A stretch of DNA of 64,000 nucleotides from Hanleya hanleyi (lineage: Eukaryota > Mollusca > Polyplacophora > Lepidopleurida > Hanleyidae). The translations under genes were made by a program, and so were the position numbers. The stretch is taken from positions 91,726 to 155,725 of the forward strand of contig JAVTVY010037291.1 in assembly GCA_036873755.1 (NCBI GenBank). Direction: 5' to 3'. The notes beneath the pieces were generated by a model. The model was given only the letters and a program-made list of their open reading frames with translations. It was not told where the DNA came from and made no database searches. Shown here piece after piece: positions 30,479-41,943 of this stretch; the first letter of the stretch is position 1; each line of letters starts with the position of its first letter.

Positions 30479-30860
30479 TGTGGAGGTATGCTATGCAACC
30501 ATGCATGTACTCATATATGCTGCTGGGAGGATAGCAATAAGGGGAGGTCATTCAGTTTTCATTTTCAAGACTAAATCGCGAATTAACTCTATCATAACCA
30601 GATTTAGCAACACTTTATTCGACCGTTATATACCTGCACATGTATATTTAGTGCATTTTACAACCAGACAAAATACCGTTTTATTTCCATATTAATTGTG
30701 TTCTTACCCAGATATTAATTTGGTTACAAACTTAAGTCAAATAACGTAAAATGTATTTCTTCCAACTCGCATGAACCATTAGATTTCAATACACTTGTTG
30801 ATTATTCAAGTCAAGTTCTCTTTGACCCCGACTTTACGAATGACCGCATTATATGTTAAC

Positions 30861-31823
30861 ATGTATGGGAGATTGGGGTACACTGGGACATTTTTCACCT
30901 TTTTGCGAAAATCTATTCTATTATTGTCCTGTAGAGTAGCTTTCTATGCTCTAGTTATAACTAAGATTTGGTATGACATAATCATACAACAAATTCCAAA
31001 ATAGCTGTTATACTTTTCTCCACAAAAGTAAAAAAATGTGTCCCAGTTTGCCCCGAATATGGGTGCACTGGGAGACCCAATGAGGTGTAGTGGGACAATA
31101 ATCAAAATACATATTAAATCAAGTATATACTAATATGTTTCATAAGAGTTTGGAAGATTCAATAGCGATGGTTAAGTTAGTTGCAATTTTATACCCCTAC
31201 TTTGCATCAAATATTTCCCAGAGGCCAAATTTGAGAATGAAAATATTTTGTTTGATTCTCATGCAAACGAAAGCATTTGACTTTGAAAGTCTTAGCAAAA
31301 CTTTTCAAATGCTATAGGATTAGCAATTACTACTATCAAGGAAACAAAATAATGCACTTTAATATCATTTTAGGATTTTAGGACCATTTGATTGCTATTA
31401 TCTCGGTGTGCCCCAGCAAAAGTGTCCCAGTCCGCCCTGGGTGCATGATATATTCCGTTTTATGAAAAAAACCGACAAACTAATACATACATCTGAGATA
31501 ATGAATCGATAAAATTAAAGTGTGCCTTTGTCCATCATCTCTCAGTAGTAATAAAACAGCAATGAAGTACCGCTGAAAACTTTTCATAACAACATATCAT
31601 CTTCAGTCCTAAACAATTTCTTGGACTGCTCAAAAAAATTATTGTGCCCGCACCCTTTTACCAATGCTAGGTTCATCTTGTAATCAATATAGGTGTCGTA
31701 CATGTATGTGGGTGATAGCTTTCTGCTGGTAATAATGTAATGTGCTATCTGTTCTTAACATAGGAGCTAGACGGCTTGTCACACTGTGCCCCATGTCCCA
31801 CTGTACCCCAATCTCCCCTACAT
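30861..31823. mobile_element. non-autonomous element with GGGAGATTGGGGTACA inverted ends
   Basis: Terminal inverted repeats of about 30 bp, ATGTATGGGAGATTGGGGTA and CACTGGGACAT on the left against ATGTAGGGGAGATTGGGGTA and CAGTGGGACAT (reverse complement) on the right. Further TGTCCCAGT-type words recur inside (31,039, 31,424). It is 963 bp and AT-rich, with no transposase. Superfamily not assigned. Confidence 0.7.
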
Positions 31824-31989
31824 CGTTGCTCCATTATTATATTAAACTGCTCTCGCCACCTAAATGTGGGGATAGAACGGTATCTTGTCTATAGCTTGGT
31901 ACACTCTCTAAAACAAACTTGAATACAAAGTTGAGTGAAATTCACTTAACTTTAACTCAAGTCTTCTTCGCCATGGAAATGATTTTATG

Positions 31990-32266
31990 ACGTTCATAAA
32001 GTTAGACCGCGGTTCGCAGTTCGCAGTTCATTATTTGAGGAGACCAGCAATTATTTCCTCAGATATGGAAATCTGTATTTTTTTTATTAGCCTAGTACTT
32101 TGAACTCCAAACTCTGTATAGCAAGAGAGAATGTCATGCTCTATAGCTTTGCATATTTATATCCCAAATCTGAGTCTAGGGGGCGCTGCTAGGGGCACTG
32201 TTATGAGCCGCTGAATGACTGGTCCCGAATAACGAACTGCGAACCGCGGTCTAACTTTATGAACGT
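31990..32266. mobile_element. MITE with ~35-bp inverted ends
   Basis: ACGTTCATAAAGTTAGACCG/CGGTTCGCAGTTCG on the left is mirrored by CGAACTGCGAACCG/CGGTCTAACTTTATGAACGT on the right. It is 277 bp and non-coding. The left arm has one extra CGCAGTT unit. Confidence 0.75.
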
Positions 32267-32689
32267 ATTTTATGGCAGTTCAAACTTCAAATGATTCGAA
32301 AAATGTAAAACAAAAAGGGTCACTCTCTTAAAGAACATTTCTAGAATGAAGGAAAATTTGGAAAGGCATGCTGATTTATATCTATATCTGAACACACTGA
32401 CTTCACGCAAAATAGCATATGAGTTACTCGAAGGTCAGTTTGAAAAACGGGTTACAAAATTTAAACAGAGAAAATGTGCCAAAACTACCGATGAGCCATT
32501 GTACTCAATTTATGATATATAGTTTACAGTAGATAGAAGTTAAGCGACTTATAAACCAGTCTAAATTTTCCTAACTCTCACAAATATTTGTTAAAAAGAA
32601 AAGTTTTAAGAAAGTTAATTACTTGATCATTTGATCCATAATGTGGTAGATAAACAAGCTTTGTTATGACAAGCGGACAGTTCTAGCAG
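32267..32689. other. non-coding, nothing recognised
   Basis: AT-rich, with no gene or repeat structure seen. Confidence 0.4.
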
Positions 32690-32860
32690 TTAAGGAGGGC
32701 CCCGTGGAGCTCCCGGGATTGAACTGAAGTGTCGTTCTGCACACTCCATGTCATGGCAAGAATAGGTCTCAGCCCCTCAGATAGCTTGTCATAACAGGCG
32801 ACTAACTTTTGGCACGCGTGGGATTTCCGGGTTTGAAAAGAAATTATTGACATCCTACTA
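32690..32860. repeat. SINE-like fragment
   Basis: Shares GGGATTGAAC, CATGGCAAGAATAGG, CAGATAGCTTGTC and GGCGACTAAC blocks with the fuller copy at 51,480-51,770. It lacks the (TCAC)n tail. Confidence 0.65.
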
Positions 32861-33227
32861 GTTACGGAAAACGTCTGGTGACTCCTTTTGGTTATTATCT
32901 TTCTCATAACTGGAAGCTGAAGTCAAGTTCCAGAATTTTGCATATGTACTCCTGTTGAAGAGTGTGAGCAAGCGTAAAGATTTTTTTTTGCTGGTAAATG
33001 TCCAGTCTGTTGGACATTGACACATGACAAGTGTACTGGTGAAAGTTATGCAACCTTGCCCTTTGGGGTTCTTAGGAACACATGTTTATTAATATTCCCT
33101 GCTGTCAGCGTTTTACAAACTGTCCGTATAGAAGGGGAGACAATTTCACGGCCATGGATCTTATTTATTCTCACTGAGCTTAAAAGTGAGACGGGCAGAA
33201 AGTAAGAAATTATGTGTCTCTTTGCAG

Positions 33228-33835
33228 GTGGTGCCAGCCTTGATAGTGCAATTGCTTTTCCTGTTGCAAGTGGTGGTGTTGTCTTAATTATAGTCCTTAT
33301 TGGGCTCATATTACGCTGTCGTTTATGCTGCGATCAGAAGAGATATATTAAAAGGAAAACCGCTCTGGCGAAGGCTCTCCAACGGTCAGCCCAGATGTCG
33401 GCACAGAATAGAACACTACCAGTATGCCAACCCCGTGCCCCTGATCTACTACAGAATGTCACTCAACCGGGAATGCCACTACAATGTCCCAGTGAAAGGG
33501 GCGCTACAGGGGGAATAGTACAGCAACATCCCGACCAAAGGGGCGCTGATAGAGGAATGATACCACACCCAGACACCCAGAGAGATGTTCATCATGGGGC
33601 CCATTGGTCGCCCCAACATGGAATAGCTCAGGCTCCCGCCCAAACACAGGAGATGGCTAAGCATGGAAAGGCATATCAACATTCCAACCCAATGAACGAT
33701 CATCACACGAAGAGGTCAAATCAGGCATCGTCAAATCCAACTGATGGGATCGTCAGATGCCAAGTGCCGAACTGGGCACCATCTGAGAATCGACGACACA
33801 CCCGGCCATCAGGGGATACAGCCATATATAATTGA
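33228..33835 (+). CDS. predicted transmembrane and cytoplasmic exon of the host membrane protein
   Basis: The acceptor TGTGTCTCTTTGCAG ends at 33,227, and the exon opens in phase 1. About 202 residues follow to TGA at 33,835. After a short extracellular stub, residues about 8-32 form one hydrophobic span (GGVVLIIVLIGLILRC), followed by the stop-transfer, palmitoylation-prone RCRLCC and a Lys/Arg-rich juxtamembrane region. The cytoplasmic tail is Gln/Pro/His/Arg-rich and of low complexity. The signal-peptide exon at 15,600 ends in the matching phase, so a type I single-pass receptor-like protein is likely, with the Polinton in its intron. The final codons run into a tandem duplication that creates an early stop. 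Family unknown. Confidence 0.55.
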
Positions 33836-34058
33836 AAACGAAGCGAACAACAGAATCGCTAATGGGATCGTCAGATGCCAAGTGCCGAACTGGACATCAT
33901 CTGAGCATCGTCAACACACCTCGGCGCATCGGGAGATACAGCCATATATAATTGAAAGCGACGTGAACAACAGAATCATCTGAGCATCGTCGACACATCT
34001 CTGGGCATCAGGAGATACAGCCATATATAACTGAAAACGACGTGAACAACAGAATCTG
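33744..34058 (+). repeat. 118-bp tandem duplication across the C-terminal codons
   Basis: Unit ATGGGATCGTCAGATGCCAA through AACAACAGAATC occurs at 33,744-33,861 and again from 33,862, then a third copy lacking its first third (33,979-34,058). The copies differ by a 2-base deletion in the first unit, and 118 is not a multiple of three, so each unit reads a different frame. Confidence 0.85.
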
Positions 34059-34170
34059 TCTCCCTCCACAATATTACGGAATTCGTCATGCACCTCCCCC
34101 TTATTCTGAAGTCAGGGGCTATACTACCCAACCTGATGGTTCGTCGAGACTGTCAAAGTTGTGGAACTGA
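34059..34170 (+). pseudogene. displaced C-terminal codons with a PPPY motif
   Basis: Immediately after the tandem units an open frame encodes about 36 residues ending at TGA 34,168-34,170, including HAPPPYSEV (PPPY at 34,093-34,104). The motif and composition resemble a genuine cytoplasmic tail (WW-domain ligand), but the frame is not the one used by the transmembrane exon. It may be the ancestral C-terminus cut off by the duplication, or be reached through alternative splicing. Confidence 0.4.
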
Positions 34171-34339
34171 TGAGCAAAAGTAGATTAACCAGTTTTCATC
34201 ACGGATTTTATAAAATTGTCTACATTTCATTTTCATACAACAGATTGTATACCTACTTCTGTTAGATATAATTTCTGATTGCATTGGCGTTTAAATTTTG
34301 GCGCGTAGCTTTTTGTAAGCATGGCTAACGCAATACGTT

Positions 34340-34345
34340 AATAAA
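34340..34345 (+). terminator. candidate poly(A) signal of the host gene
   Basis: AATAAA about 500 bases after the stop codon and 170 bases after the PPPY-containing frame. Confidence 0.35.
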
Positions 34346-35178
34346 CAGACGCGGGGTCGGCTTACGATGACACAGCTAAAGAACACGCTGTACCGTGTAT
34401 TCTTTTCAATTGGCATCTAAGTTGTTCCTAATTCTGATAGATATACTGATTGCATCTTTCATCTCTCCCATATGGAGATACAGCATACAGCATTTTCTTG
34501 ATAGCTACCGCATCATAGCAATCACCTAGTATGTCTACTATTGCCAAAAAAATGCAAACCGACAAGACACTGTGTTAGAAATGTCTGGAAGGAACACGTA
34601 TTGTGATCTCTAGATAATGGACACTGTGGGATGCGGCATTATCTGTTCGGGGCAGGGGGTACACAAAAGGGTCAAAACAGAGGTAATTTCGTTTCTAAGA
34701 GCAAAGTTTATGGTTTTTAAACCTGTTCGAGAAGACTAGGAGTTGTTGAACAGCAAGAATAATCTCGTATTGACGAATATGCGGTAGATCTGTGTCGTTA
34801 TCTTAGGTCGTATAACCCGTTGATCAAATGTCAAATTTATTCTAGCACACCTTTCGTAGTAAAGCAGACTTTATGCACAAAGTGCCCCAAAACTTTGTAT
34901 TCACAGTTGCAGAAATTCATTTTTTTCGATAGCCAGCTCTGTTCCTTGCAACGGTGCGTCAACGTACATGAAGGGGAGACAACTGCCTAGTAGATCCTGT
35001 GATATTGTATTGCGAGCATTTTTTTTTCGCGACCATTTGTTATTGATTCGTGGGGCATGTGTTCTTATGATATCTCAAATATTGTGATGTTTCTTGTGAG
35101 AATGCTTCTCCTATCGAGAATTTCAGTATATCACGTGACTGACTCATAACGAATTAATTGTATCCGTTGCCGACTCGT
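34346..35178. other. non-coding, nothing recognised
   Basis: No protein-like frame. One GGGGAGACAACTG word, a short motif common in molluscan genomes, lies near 34,975. Confidence 0.4.
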
Positions 35179-35412
35179 TCTTGTTTTAGAAGCATCAATA
35201 TTAAACAGATGTTACAGGTTTTGTGCTGCAGTATCATGGGGACGTGTGAATTCTTGCCAGAACGCTGACATTTCCCCACCGCATCATAATTAGGAATAAA
35301 ATGACAAGGCGGTGGGGAAATGTCAGCGTTCTGGCAAGAATTCACACGTCCCCATGATACTGCAGCACAAAACCTGTAACATCTGTTTAATATTGATGCT
35401 TCTAAAACAAGA
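35179..35412. repeat. palindrome with two apparently identical 104-bp arms
   Basis: Arms 35,179-35,282 and 35,309-35,412 are exact reverse complements as far as I can read them, from TCTTGTTTTAGAAGCATC to TTTCCCCACCGC, around a 26-bp spacer. The sequence codes for nothing: the same short peptide is read from each arm on opposite strands. Confidence 0.9.
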
Positions 35413-35816
35413 TATGGCGAAATACGTAGCGTGCAAGGTCTCTGGCGCTACTTTTCGTGTCATGTTTTGCATCTCTGTTGTGGCTGACCCAACGAGAATA
35501 ATCCAACAGACAATATATATGTCGGGTGACGACTGATATTCATTTCTAAGGAGTCACGTGCACAATCATCCTACCATTTAGCTCTCTCAGCTTAGACTGA
35601 TTCCTACGCCCACGCCATCAGTCAGGACTGATTATATCATATGACATAACATTACGCAATAAAAAATAGGGCGCCTTTGGGTTTACCACATATGTCGCTC
35701 CCCTGACAAAAGAATGTCTCCGGATATAGTATGTAAACAATCTTGACAGAAAGCGAAATGAAAGTCAAAAGATCATTAACAGATAAAAAACGATTATACG
35801 CAGATGTTAAACCTAC

Positions 35817-36554
35817 CTGGCCAGGGGTGGATCACTTTCCGCCCCCGTCTCCACCTACCTCACCCCACCGCCTGTTGTTTTCTTGCTTCTATCTCCGAAA
35901 CGACAAAACCTTGAGAGCTGACACTCCGTGACTTTGTAGTTTATAATATTGAGGTCATTTCGAGCCTTTCAGCATAACCCTAAGCAGATGAGCATGGGTG
36001 AATTCAAAATTGGCGACCATGTGAGGTACCCGAAAAGTGCTGTTTTCGTCATTTTTCTTCAAAGTTCCTGCTTTTCTGCGAACAAAAAGTCTGACAAAAG
36101 CTACCATGACCCACCCGTGGGGTTCCGTGTGTTAAGAAGAATGGGACCCTACCTGTGTAGTTTCCGGGTGTAAAAAGGGATAGGTACCATACGCCGTAAT
36201 ATGACTAAAATAGTGTTGAAAGCGACGTTAAATCGTATTCTCTCACTCCTTATTTTATTTCCCATCAGATTATTATTTACTGATTTATCTTGCAGTTTTT
36301 GAAAAGAAAACAAATAAAATTTGAAAAATCTGATCGAAAATACGTCAAAAAAAACTTTAATTGAAAATGACGCCATTGTGACGTCATCATGGCAGCCATC
36401 TTGGATTTTTTGCATTTTCTATTGGAGCTTGACTCAAAGATATAGTGTGGTAAGTTTCAGCACTCTAATAGCGAAACTATAAATGAACACTTTTCGTCCC
36501 TCCCCAGGTAGAAGTACACCCCGAATCGCCCAGACCAGATACATGTAGGATTAA
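35817..36554. mobile_element. TTAA-flanked MITE copy, interrupted by a SINE fragment
   Basis: Begins TTAAACCTACCTGGCC and ends ACCAGATACATGTAGGATTAA, with family blocks (GGTGAATTCAAAAT, GACCATGTGAGG, TGTTTTCGTCATTTTTC, GTGACGTCATCATGG) inside. About 36,108-36,250 is foreign: CCCGTGGGGTTCC, GGGTGTAAAAAGG, AATAGTGTTGAAAGCGACG, which is the 3' part of the SINE-like repeat. Confidence 0.7.
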
Positions 36555-36837
36555 GGTACAAGAATGACCTTTTATTATGAAATTATACTGTCCGGATTAC
36601 TTATATTGATTATAACTGAAATATATTAAACCATTATCCATCTATTCCACAAAGGGAAGCCTGTTGGGAATGCTTGTTTCAGTGTGTTTTTCGAACTGGT
36701 ACTAAGTATCGGACGTCAAAATGCCATTTGCATTTACGTAATAAATTCTATAAAAATAGAGACAGAACTTCGTTTAGACTCTCTATTGAGTAGGGGGCCA
36801 TCTTGATTCGATAGCAGAACGGGCTTCTTTCAACGGG

Positions 36838-37200
36838 TCCTACTAATTACCCCAACCGACCACAACATAGCAACAAATTACCACAAAAGACCACAACGTA
36901 CCGTCAAATTACCACAATTGATCACAACGGACACCCAACGTACCACAACGGACCCTCAAATTACCAAAACGTACACACAACATACCACACAGGACCCCAA
37001 ATTACCACTACAGACCCAATCATACCACAACGAATCACAATATACATTAGTATGGTTATGTTAGGAGTGTCATAGTATCTTGGCATAGTGGTGACTAGTA
37101 GGACCGCTTTCAGTAACTAATTTGCTGTCATCTTGATGTCCGTTGTGGTAATTTGAGGGTCCATTTTTGTCCGTTGTGGTGATTAGTAAGACCGAGACGA
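36838..37200. repeat. minisatellite of TTACCACAACGGACC-type units in both orientations
   Basis: Direct units such as CAAATTACCACAA and CGTACCACAACGGACC run from 36,838 to about 37,050. TCCGTTGTGGTAATTTGAGG and GTCCGTTGTGGTGATTAG at 37,137-37,190 are the reverse complement, so this is an imperfect fold-back. Confidence 0.7.
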
Positions 37201-37424
37201 ACATGGGCACAGTCATCTTGAATATCCTCCCCAACAACGAGGAGAGTACTTCGTGAAATGTAGGCATACTTTTAATAGTATTATCACCCGAAAACAAGCT
37301 ATGTTCGTGTGGATTCATATTATTTGTTTTAGGCCTATATTGAATCATTATATTGCGAATTTGCGTTTGAATACTTCCTTCCACAAAAAACTTGGGAGAA
37401 ATACTTGAGCCAATGTCCATGGGC

Positions 37425-38830
37425 GTCGCTAGGATTTTTCAAAGGGGGGTCGATTATCATAGCAGTTTAGGCGAGGGTCCAGGGGCCGCCTAGGCCCCGG
37501 AAGCTCCGGGGTCCTAGATCGCCGGAGATGCGTTCTAAGCGTTTTCCCGGAATTAAATCTGAACATAATGTATGCAGATTTAGGGTTATATTATACAGCT
37601 CTGGGACCTTAGATGGCCTGAAATGCATTCTGAGCGATTTCCAACAATTAAACTAACACGTCATTTGAAAAATATCAGTATTATATTTTATTCTCTTGTC
37701 ATCTTGAAAACACAATAATAATGCTTTGGGCCGATATACCTCGTATAGGCTAACCCAGTGGCGTCGGAACGTAATTGAAAGTGGGGGACCACTATAACAG
37801 CCCAACAGGCGGGGGTCCAGGGACCGCCTAGGCCCCGGAAGCCCCGGGGTCCTAGATTGCCGGAGATGCGTTCTGAACGTTTTTCCGTAAATAAAACTGA
37901 TCATACTGCATGCACATTTATGATTCTATTTTCACGTTTTTTTTTCCGCAATTATAAGCATGCATCGATATTGAAAACATCGCACCTCATGCCTTCATCC
38001 ATTTGACGTTCTAGTTATATTTAAAACATACAAAACGATGACTTATAGTTCTTGGGAGGGAAACCAATATGCCTACAGATACGATTCATTCACACAAAGA
38101 TAAAACAAGGAAATCCTCACAGCCCAACATGCGAGGGTCCACGAGCCGTTTAGGCCCCGGAAGCTCCGAAGTTCCAGATCTCCAGAGACGCGTTCTAAGC
38201 GTTTTCCCAGAAATAAATTCGAACGTAATGTATGCAGATTTATGGTTCTATATTTTCACGTATGTTTCGCATTTATAAGCAATCGTCGAAATTGAAAATA
38301 TTATACTTCATGCCTGAATCCATTTGACTTTTTAGTTATATTTATCACATAAAAAAACACATAAAAAAACGATGACCTTTACATCATGGAACATTAGAAC
38401 CAATATGATAGCGATTCATTTACACAAAGCTAAAATGAGCGATCCTCACAGCCTGACAGGCGAGGGTCCAGGGGCCGCCTAGGCCCCGGAAGCTCCGGGG
38501 TTTCCGGTTGCCGGAGATGTGTTTTACCCGTTTTCCCGAAAACAAATCTAAACACAATGTATATAGATTTATGGTTCTATTTTCACATTTGTTTCGCATA
38601 AACCCGCATCGATATTGAAGAATATGCCGGACTCCATTTGACTTCCTGGTTTGACACAAACAAAACGGGCTTATAACACACCACTACACGTCCTGGCACT
38701 CTATCTGTAATTTTTATGTGGGGACATGGCCAGTTAGGGATGCTGAAAAGTGGGTGGCCAAAAGATATTCGGGCCCCCCTAAATCAAAAGTGGGGGGGGG
38801 GGGATGGGACCCTGGCCCCTCCGCTTCCGA
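37425..38830. repeat. four copies of a ~330-bp repeat
   Basis: GGGTCCAGGGGCCGCCTAGG-CCCCGGAAGCTCCGGGGTCC-TAGATCGCCGGAGATGCG-TTCTAAGCG blocks recur at about 37,470, 37,812, 38,135 and 38,465, each followed by ATGTATGCAGATTTATGG and TATTTTCACG. The flanks carry GGGCGTCGCTAGGATTTTT and, inverted, CCGCTTCCGACGCCACTG. The GC-rich block folds on itself. Non-coding. Confidence 0.8.
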
Positions 38831-39470
38831 CGCCACTGTAACCATGTTAAAATGATTAAAACTAAACAACATCATATCACTTTCCGATCCACATGTCATT
38901 TCATGACTGTGAACATTAAACTTTTGCTGAAAATATCAAAATAATATTGTGTAGAATATCAAACTGTGTATCATGGACTATATCTCGTGGCCATGGTGAA
39001 ATACTGACTAGAAAAATGAAACTAATATCACTCATTAAAACGTGGCCATGGTAAAATACTGACTAGAAAAAAATTAAACTGATATATTTTCCGGAAATGA
39101 AATATCACGAATGTAGTATAGCCTTCAGCAAAGCTTATACATATACAGCTTTCAGTTTATTGCCCGTTTTGCACTTCGCCAACGGTAGACCGAGGCTGCC
39201 AATGCGTCATTATCAAAACCACACGCATCGAGCAGAAGGAAAAAAACACACGAGTTAGTGTTAATGATTAATTGAATAGTAAATTCGCCTGCTTTATCCG
39301 TCGAGGGTTCCCCTGCTGTATCCGTCGAGGGTGGAGTCTCATGAACAGAGCTACAGCTCTTTCATAATCCACTTTATGACCATAAAACGGAAAGTCGTGG
39401 TAAACCCATTGTTGAGCGAACTGATGCGTCACTACTGGAACGGAGCATGCTTACGAGCCTGGAGACGGAC
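38831..39470. other. non-coding, small duplication only
   Basis: A short direct repeat (GTGGCCATGGTAAAATACTG/ACTAGAAAAA) occurs at about 38,988-39,020 and 39,042-39,072. Nothing else seen. Confidence 0.45.
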
Positions 39471-39580
39471 ATTTTTTATTCCATTCTTTTCCCTTTTGCT
39501 TTTTTTGTTTTGTTTTTGTTTTTGTTTTCTCTGTTTTTGTTTTTGTTTGTTTGTTTTTTTTCTTCTGTTTTTTTTTTGGC
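39471..39580. repeat. T-rich low-complexity tract
   Basis: TTTTTGTTTTG-type runs. The hydrophobic and Phe-rich open frames here are artefacts of the tract. Confidence 0.85.
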
Positions 39581-39869
39581 GCGTCCAAGGGGGTCGTTCG
39601 CACCTGACGACCCCCTAACGACGCCCCTGATGTCTGGTCACTACGCACGAGCTTCAATGCGGTTTGCTGAGAAGCAACAGGAACTTGATGAAGTGATTTC
39701 TAGCACTGTAATATTACTTGTCTTTATTTCACCATGTAAGCGTCATGTGTGTGTCTTGTGTGCTGTCCTCAGTGTTTTTAAGGAGGGTGGAGAGTGTCTG
39801 GTTCCATGCTGCTTCAAAGATTTCTTCTTTGAAATAGCAGTAACGCAACTTGGCTGGGTGGTGCTTAGT

Positions 39870-39945
39870 TTGTTCGTCGCGATATAGCTGAAATATTGTT
39901 GAAAGCTACGTTAAATTCTATTCACTCGCTCACTCACTCACACCA
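39870..39945. repeat. SINE-like 3' tail
   Basis: CGCGATATAGCTGAAATATTG, TTGAAAGCTACGTTAAATTC then (TCAC)n, which matches the 3' end of the repeat at 51,680-51,770. Confidence 0.7.
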
Positions 39946-40890
39946 TTGGAGAGGCATCACAACATGAAACCGAACGTTGGCGAGTGGACACGAAATGTAC
40001 GTAATATAGCCTTTTATTACCCCACAAGCAAATTTGTATTCAATATCTGGATTGTGATTGATTAAAAGGTCGGGTCGTATAAACCCATACACCCCGACAC
40101 TCGGGGGACGACAACATGAATTTCCTATGAATCTCCGGATGTGACGCGCCGGAACGGTTTAATACGCATGGCTCCGAAGCCCAGTCACTCTCGCGGAAGC
40201 CTTAATCCTTGACCAGCAAATATTTCCCTGCGAGTCTCTGATTTACGTCAGATATTCTAAAAACTGTTTATTCTTTTCATTCGAAGCACGTTTCAATAGA
40301 AAACCATCAGTTTAAATGGTACACACGCCACGTATTGGCAAGATATAATTCCCGTGACGTCACTGACAGTTCCTGACAGACCGAAACACACGTGACCACG
40401 CTCTAGTCCAATATGGCGTCAATGGCCTTCGAGGGACATCTCAAACCGGAGATCCCCGAGAAGTTGCGAATGACACCCCGAGTGACGTTTTGCTACTCGG
40501 GGTATATAAAAAACAACTCACGTGCGATTGGAAACGACGCTCTCGCTTCGAAAGTTTAGCTGACCATATCTCAATATTTATGGAATAACTTTCGCTCACT
40601 CGTCGAAATTTAATGGAATAAAGTCATACTGCATTATTTTCACTGAAGTTTCCGACACATAACTCATCAAAAGGTGTCATTTCTTCCAAAAATAAAAGAC
40701 GATTTCCGAACGCAAGCAGATCGAAATGGATTGTTGTGGCGCGCCTTTCTCACAGTGCAGTAGCAAAATGCGGACCGTTTCGTAACCGAAATGGCCTGTT
40801 GAATTTGTACGTTGTACCGTTGGTTATAAATGATAGACCTTTTTCAGTATTTTTACTACAAGACAAAAAGGCTTGAGGGGTAATAAATTC
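39946..40890. other. non-coding, nothing recognised
   Basis: Only short frames. A CCGGAACGG/GACGTCAC-rich stretch is present but has no recognisable gene. Confidence 0.4.
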
Positions 40891-41030
40891 GTTATTCAGG
40901 TTTTCCCCCGGGTGTATGGAAAGTTACGACCCTCCCTGAAACTCATACACCCTTCGGCTGACGCCTCAGGGTGTATGAGTTTCAGGGAGGGTCGTAACTT
41001 TCCATACACCGGGGGGAAAACCTGAATAAC
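40891..41030. repeat. palindrome with 63-bp arms
   Basis: Arms 40,891-40,953 and 40,968-41,030 (GTTATTCAGGTTTTCCCCC through ACTCATACACCCT) pair almost perfectly around a 14-bp GC-rich loop. Confidence 0.85.
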
Positions 41031-41109
41031 TAATAATACACTGGCTCGAGAAGAAGGGGAATTCCCTTGCTTTCCTTCACATACATTATCGTTATCCCAA
41101 TCAGCAGAA

Positions 41110-41471
41110 CAGAAAGTAAGTGGACATTCAACGCCTACAGCTACTCAGTCATGCAAGACGGTGCACGTTTTGCAAAATTATTATAGATGAGCACAGACTT
41201 GGTTTGTACAATATCACAACAAAACTTAGAACGATGATATTAATGCCATTTTGTATACTTGACTATGGTATATATCTATACGATCGCCAGAAGTTATTTT
41301 ATGAAACATGTTAAGCAGAAATTTTTTTGGAACATGTTTTATAAAATCAAATTATCCGGCTGTGATATTTTGGAAGATGAAACATTTAGTTATTCGTCCC
41401 TCATTGTGTACCGTTGTTTAATGCTGAATGTAAGGCGATCATGCACTTGAAAGTATAACTGAAAGTCTTTG
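41110..41471 (+). pseudogene. decayed coding-like stretch, left of the MITE and BEL insertions
   Basis: Partial open frames with protein-like composition (41,120-41,314 and 41,259-41,450) and several frame breaks. Removing the MITE and the BEL element would join this stretch to a 60-70 codon segment at 41,954-42,025 and 50,119-50,370. Family unknown. Confidence 0.3.
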
Positions 41472-41481
41472 GACCACGACT

Positions 41482-41943
41482 AGCTAAGATTCATAGCGTC
41501 TCCCTTCCCTCAACGCTATGCCGACGACAAATACATTTCCCTGTTGGTAACTCAAACATCTCCATGGCGCACTTATTATTACCTTTGCGCCCTATCGGAC
41601 CTTCATTAACTTGAGAAAATGGGCCGCCATGAATAAAAACACCATAATTGTGATCATCATCCCCTGTATACACGGAAATGCCCATCTTCTGGACCCTCGA
41701 TTTCAGCTGATTTTGAGGCTCCATAGGGATCATTTTAACGTCTGTAATTAATATTTGATCGACGAAGGGCCATTTAGTCTGACATTTCTGTATTTTTATT
41801 CATGGCGGCTCATTTTCTCAAGTTAATGAAGGTCCAATAGGGCGCAAAGTTATGCGCCATGGAGATGTTCGAGTTACCAACAGGGAAATGTATTTGTCGT
41901 CGGAATACCGTTGAGGAAAGGGAGACGCTATGAACCTTAGCCA
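41482..41943. mobile_element. MITE with ~165-bp inverted ends and a 9-10 bp target duplication
   Basis: Long inverted arms (about 41,482-41,640 and 41,790-41,943) share TTCATAGCGTCTCCC, GACGACAAATACATTTCCCT and GTTGGTAACTC. (G)ACCACGACT flanks both sides (41,472-41,481 and 41,944-41,953). Long arms plus a 9-10 bp duplication point to a Mutator-type (MULE) transposase in trans. No transposase is encoded. Confidence 0.75.

Noticed and set aside
39331..39887. Phe-rich membrane-like frames
   Set aside because: They are produced by a T-rich tract and have no conserved motif.
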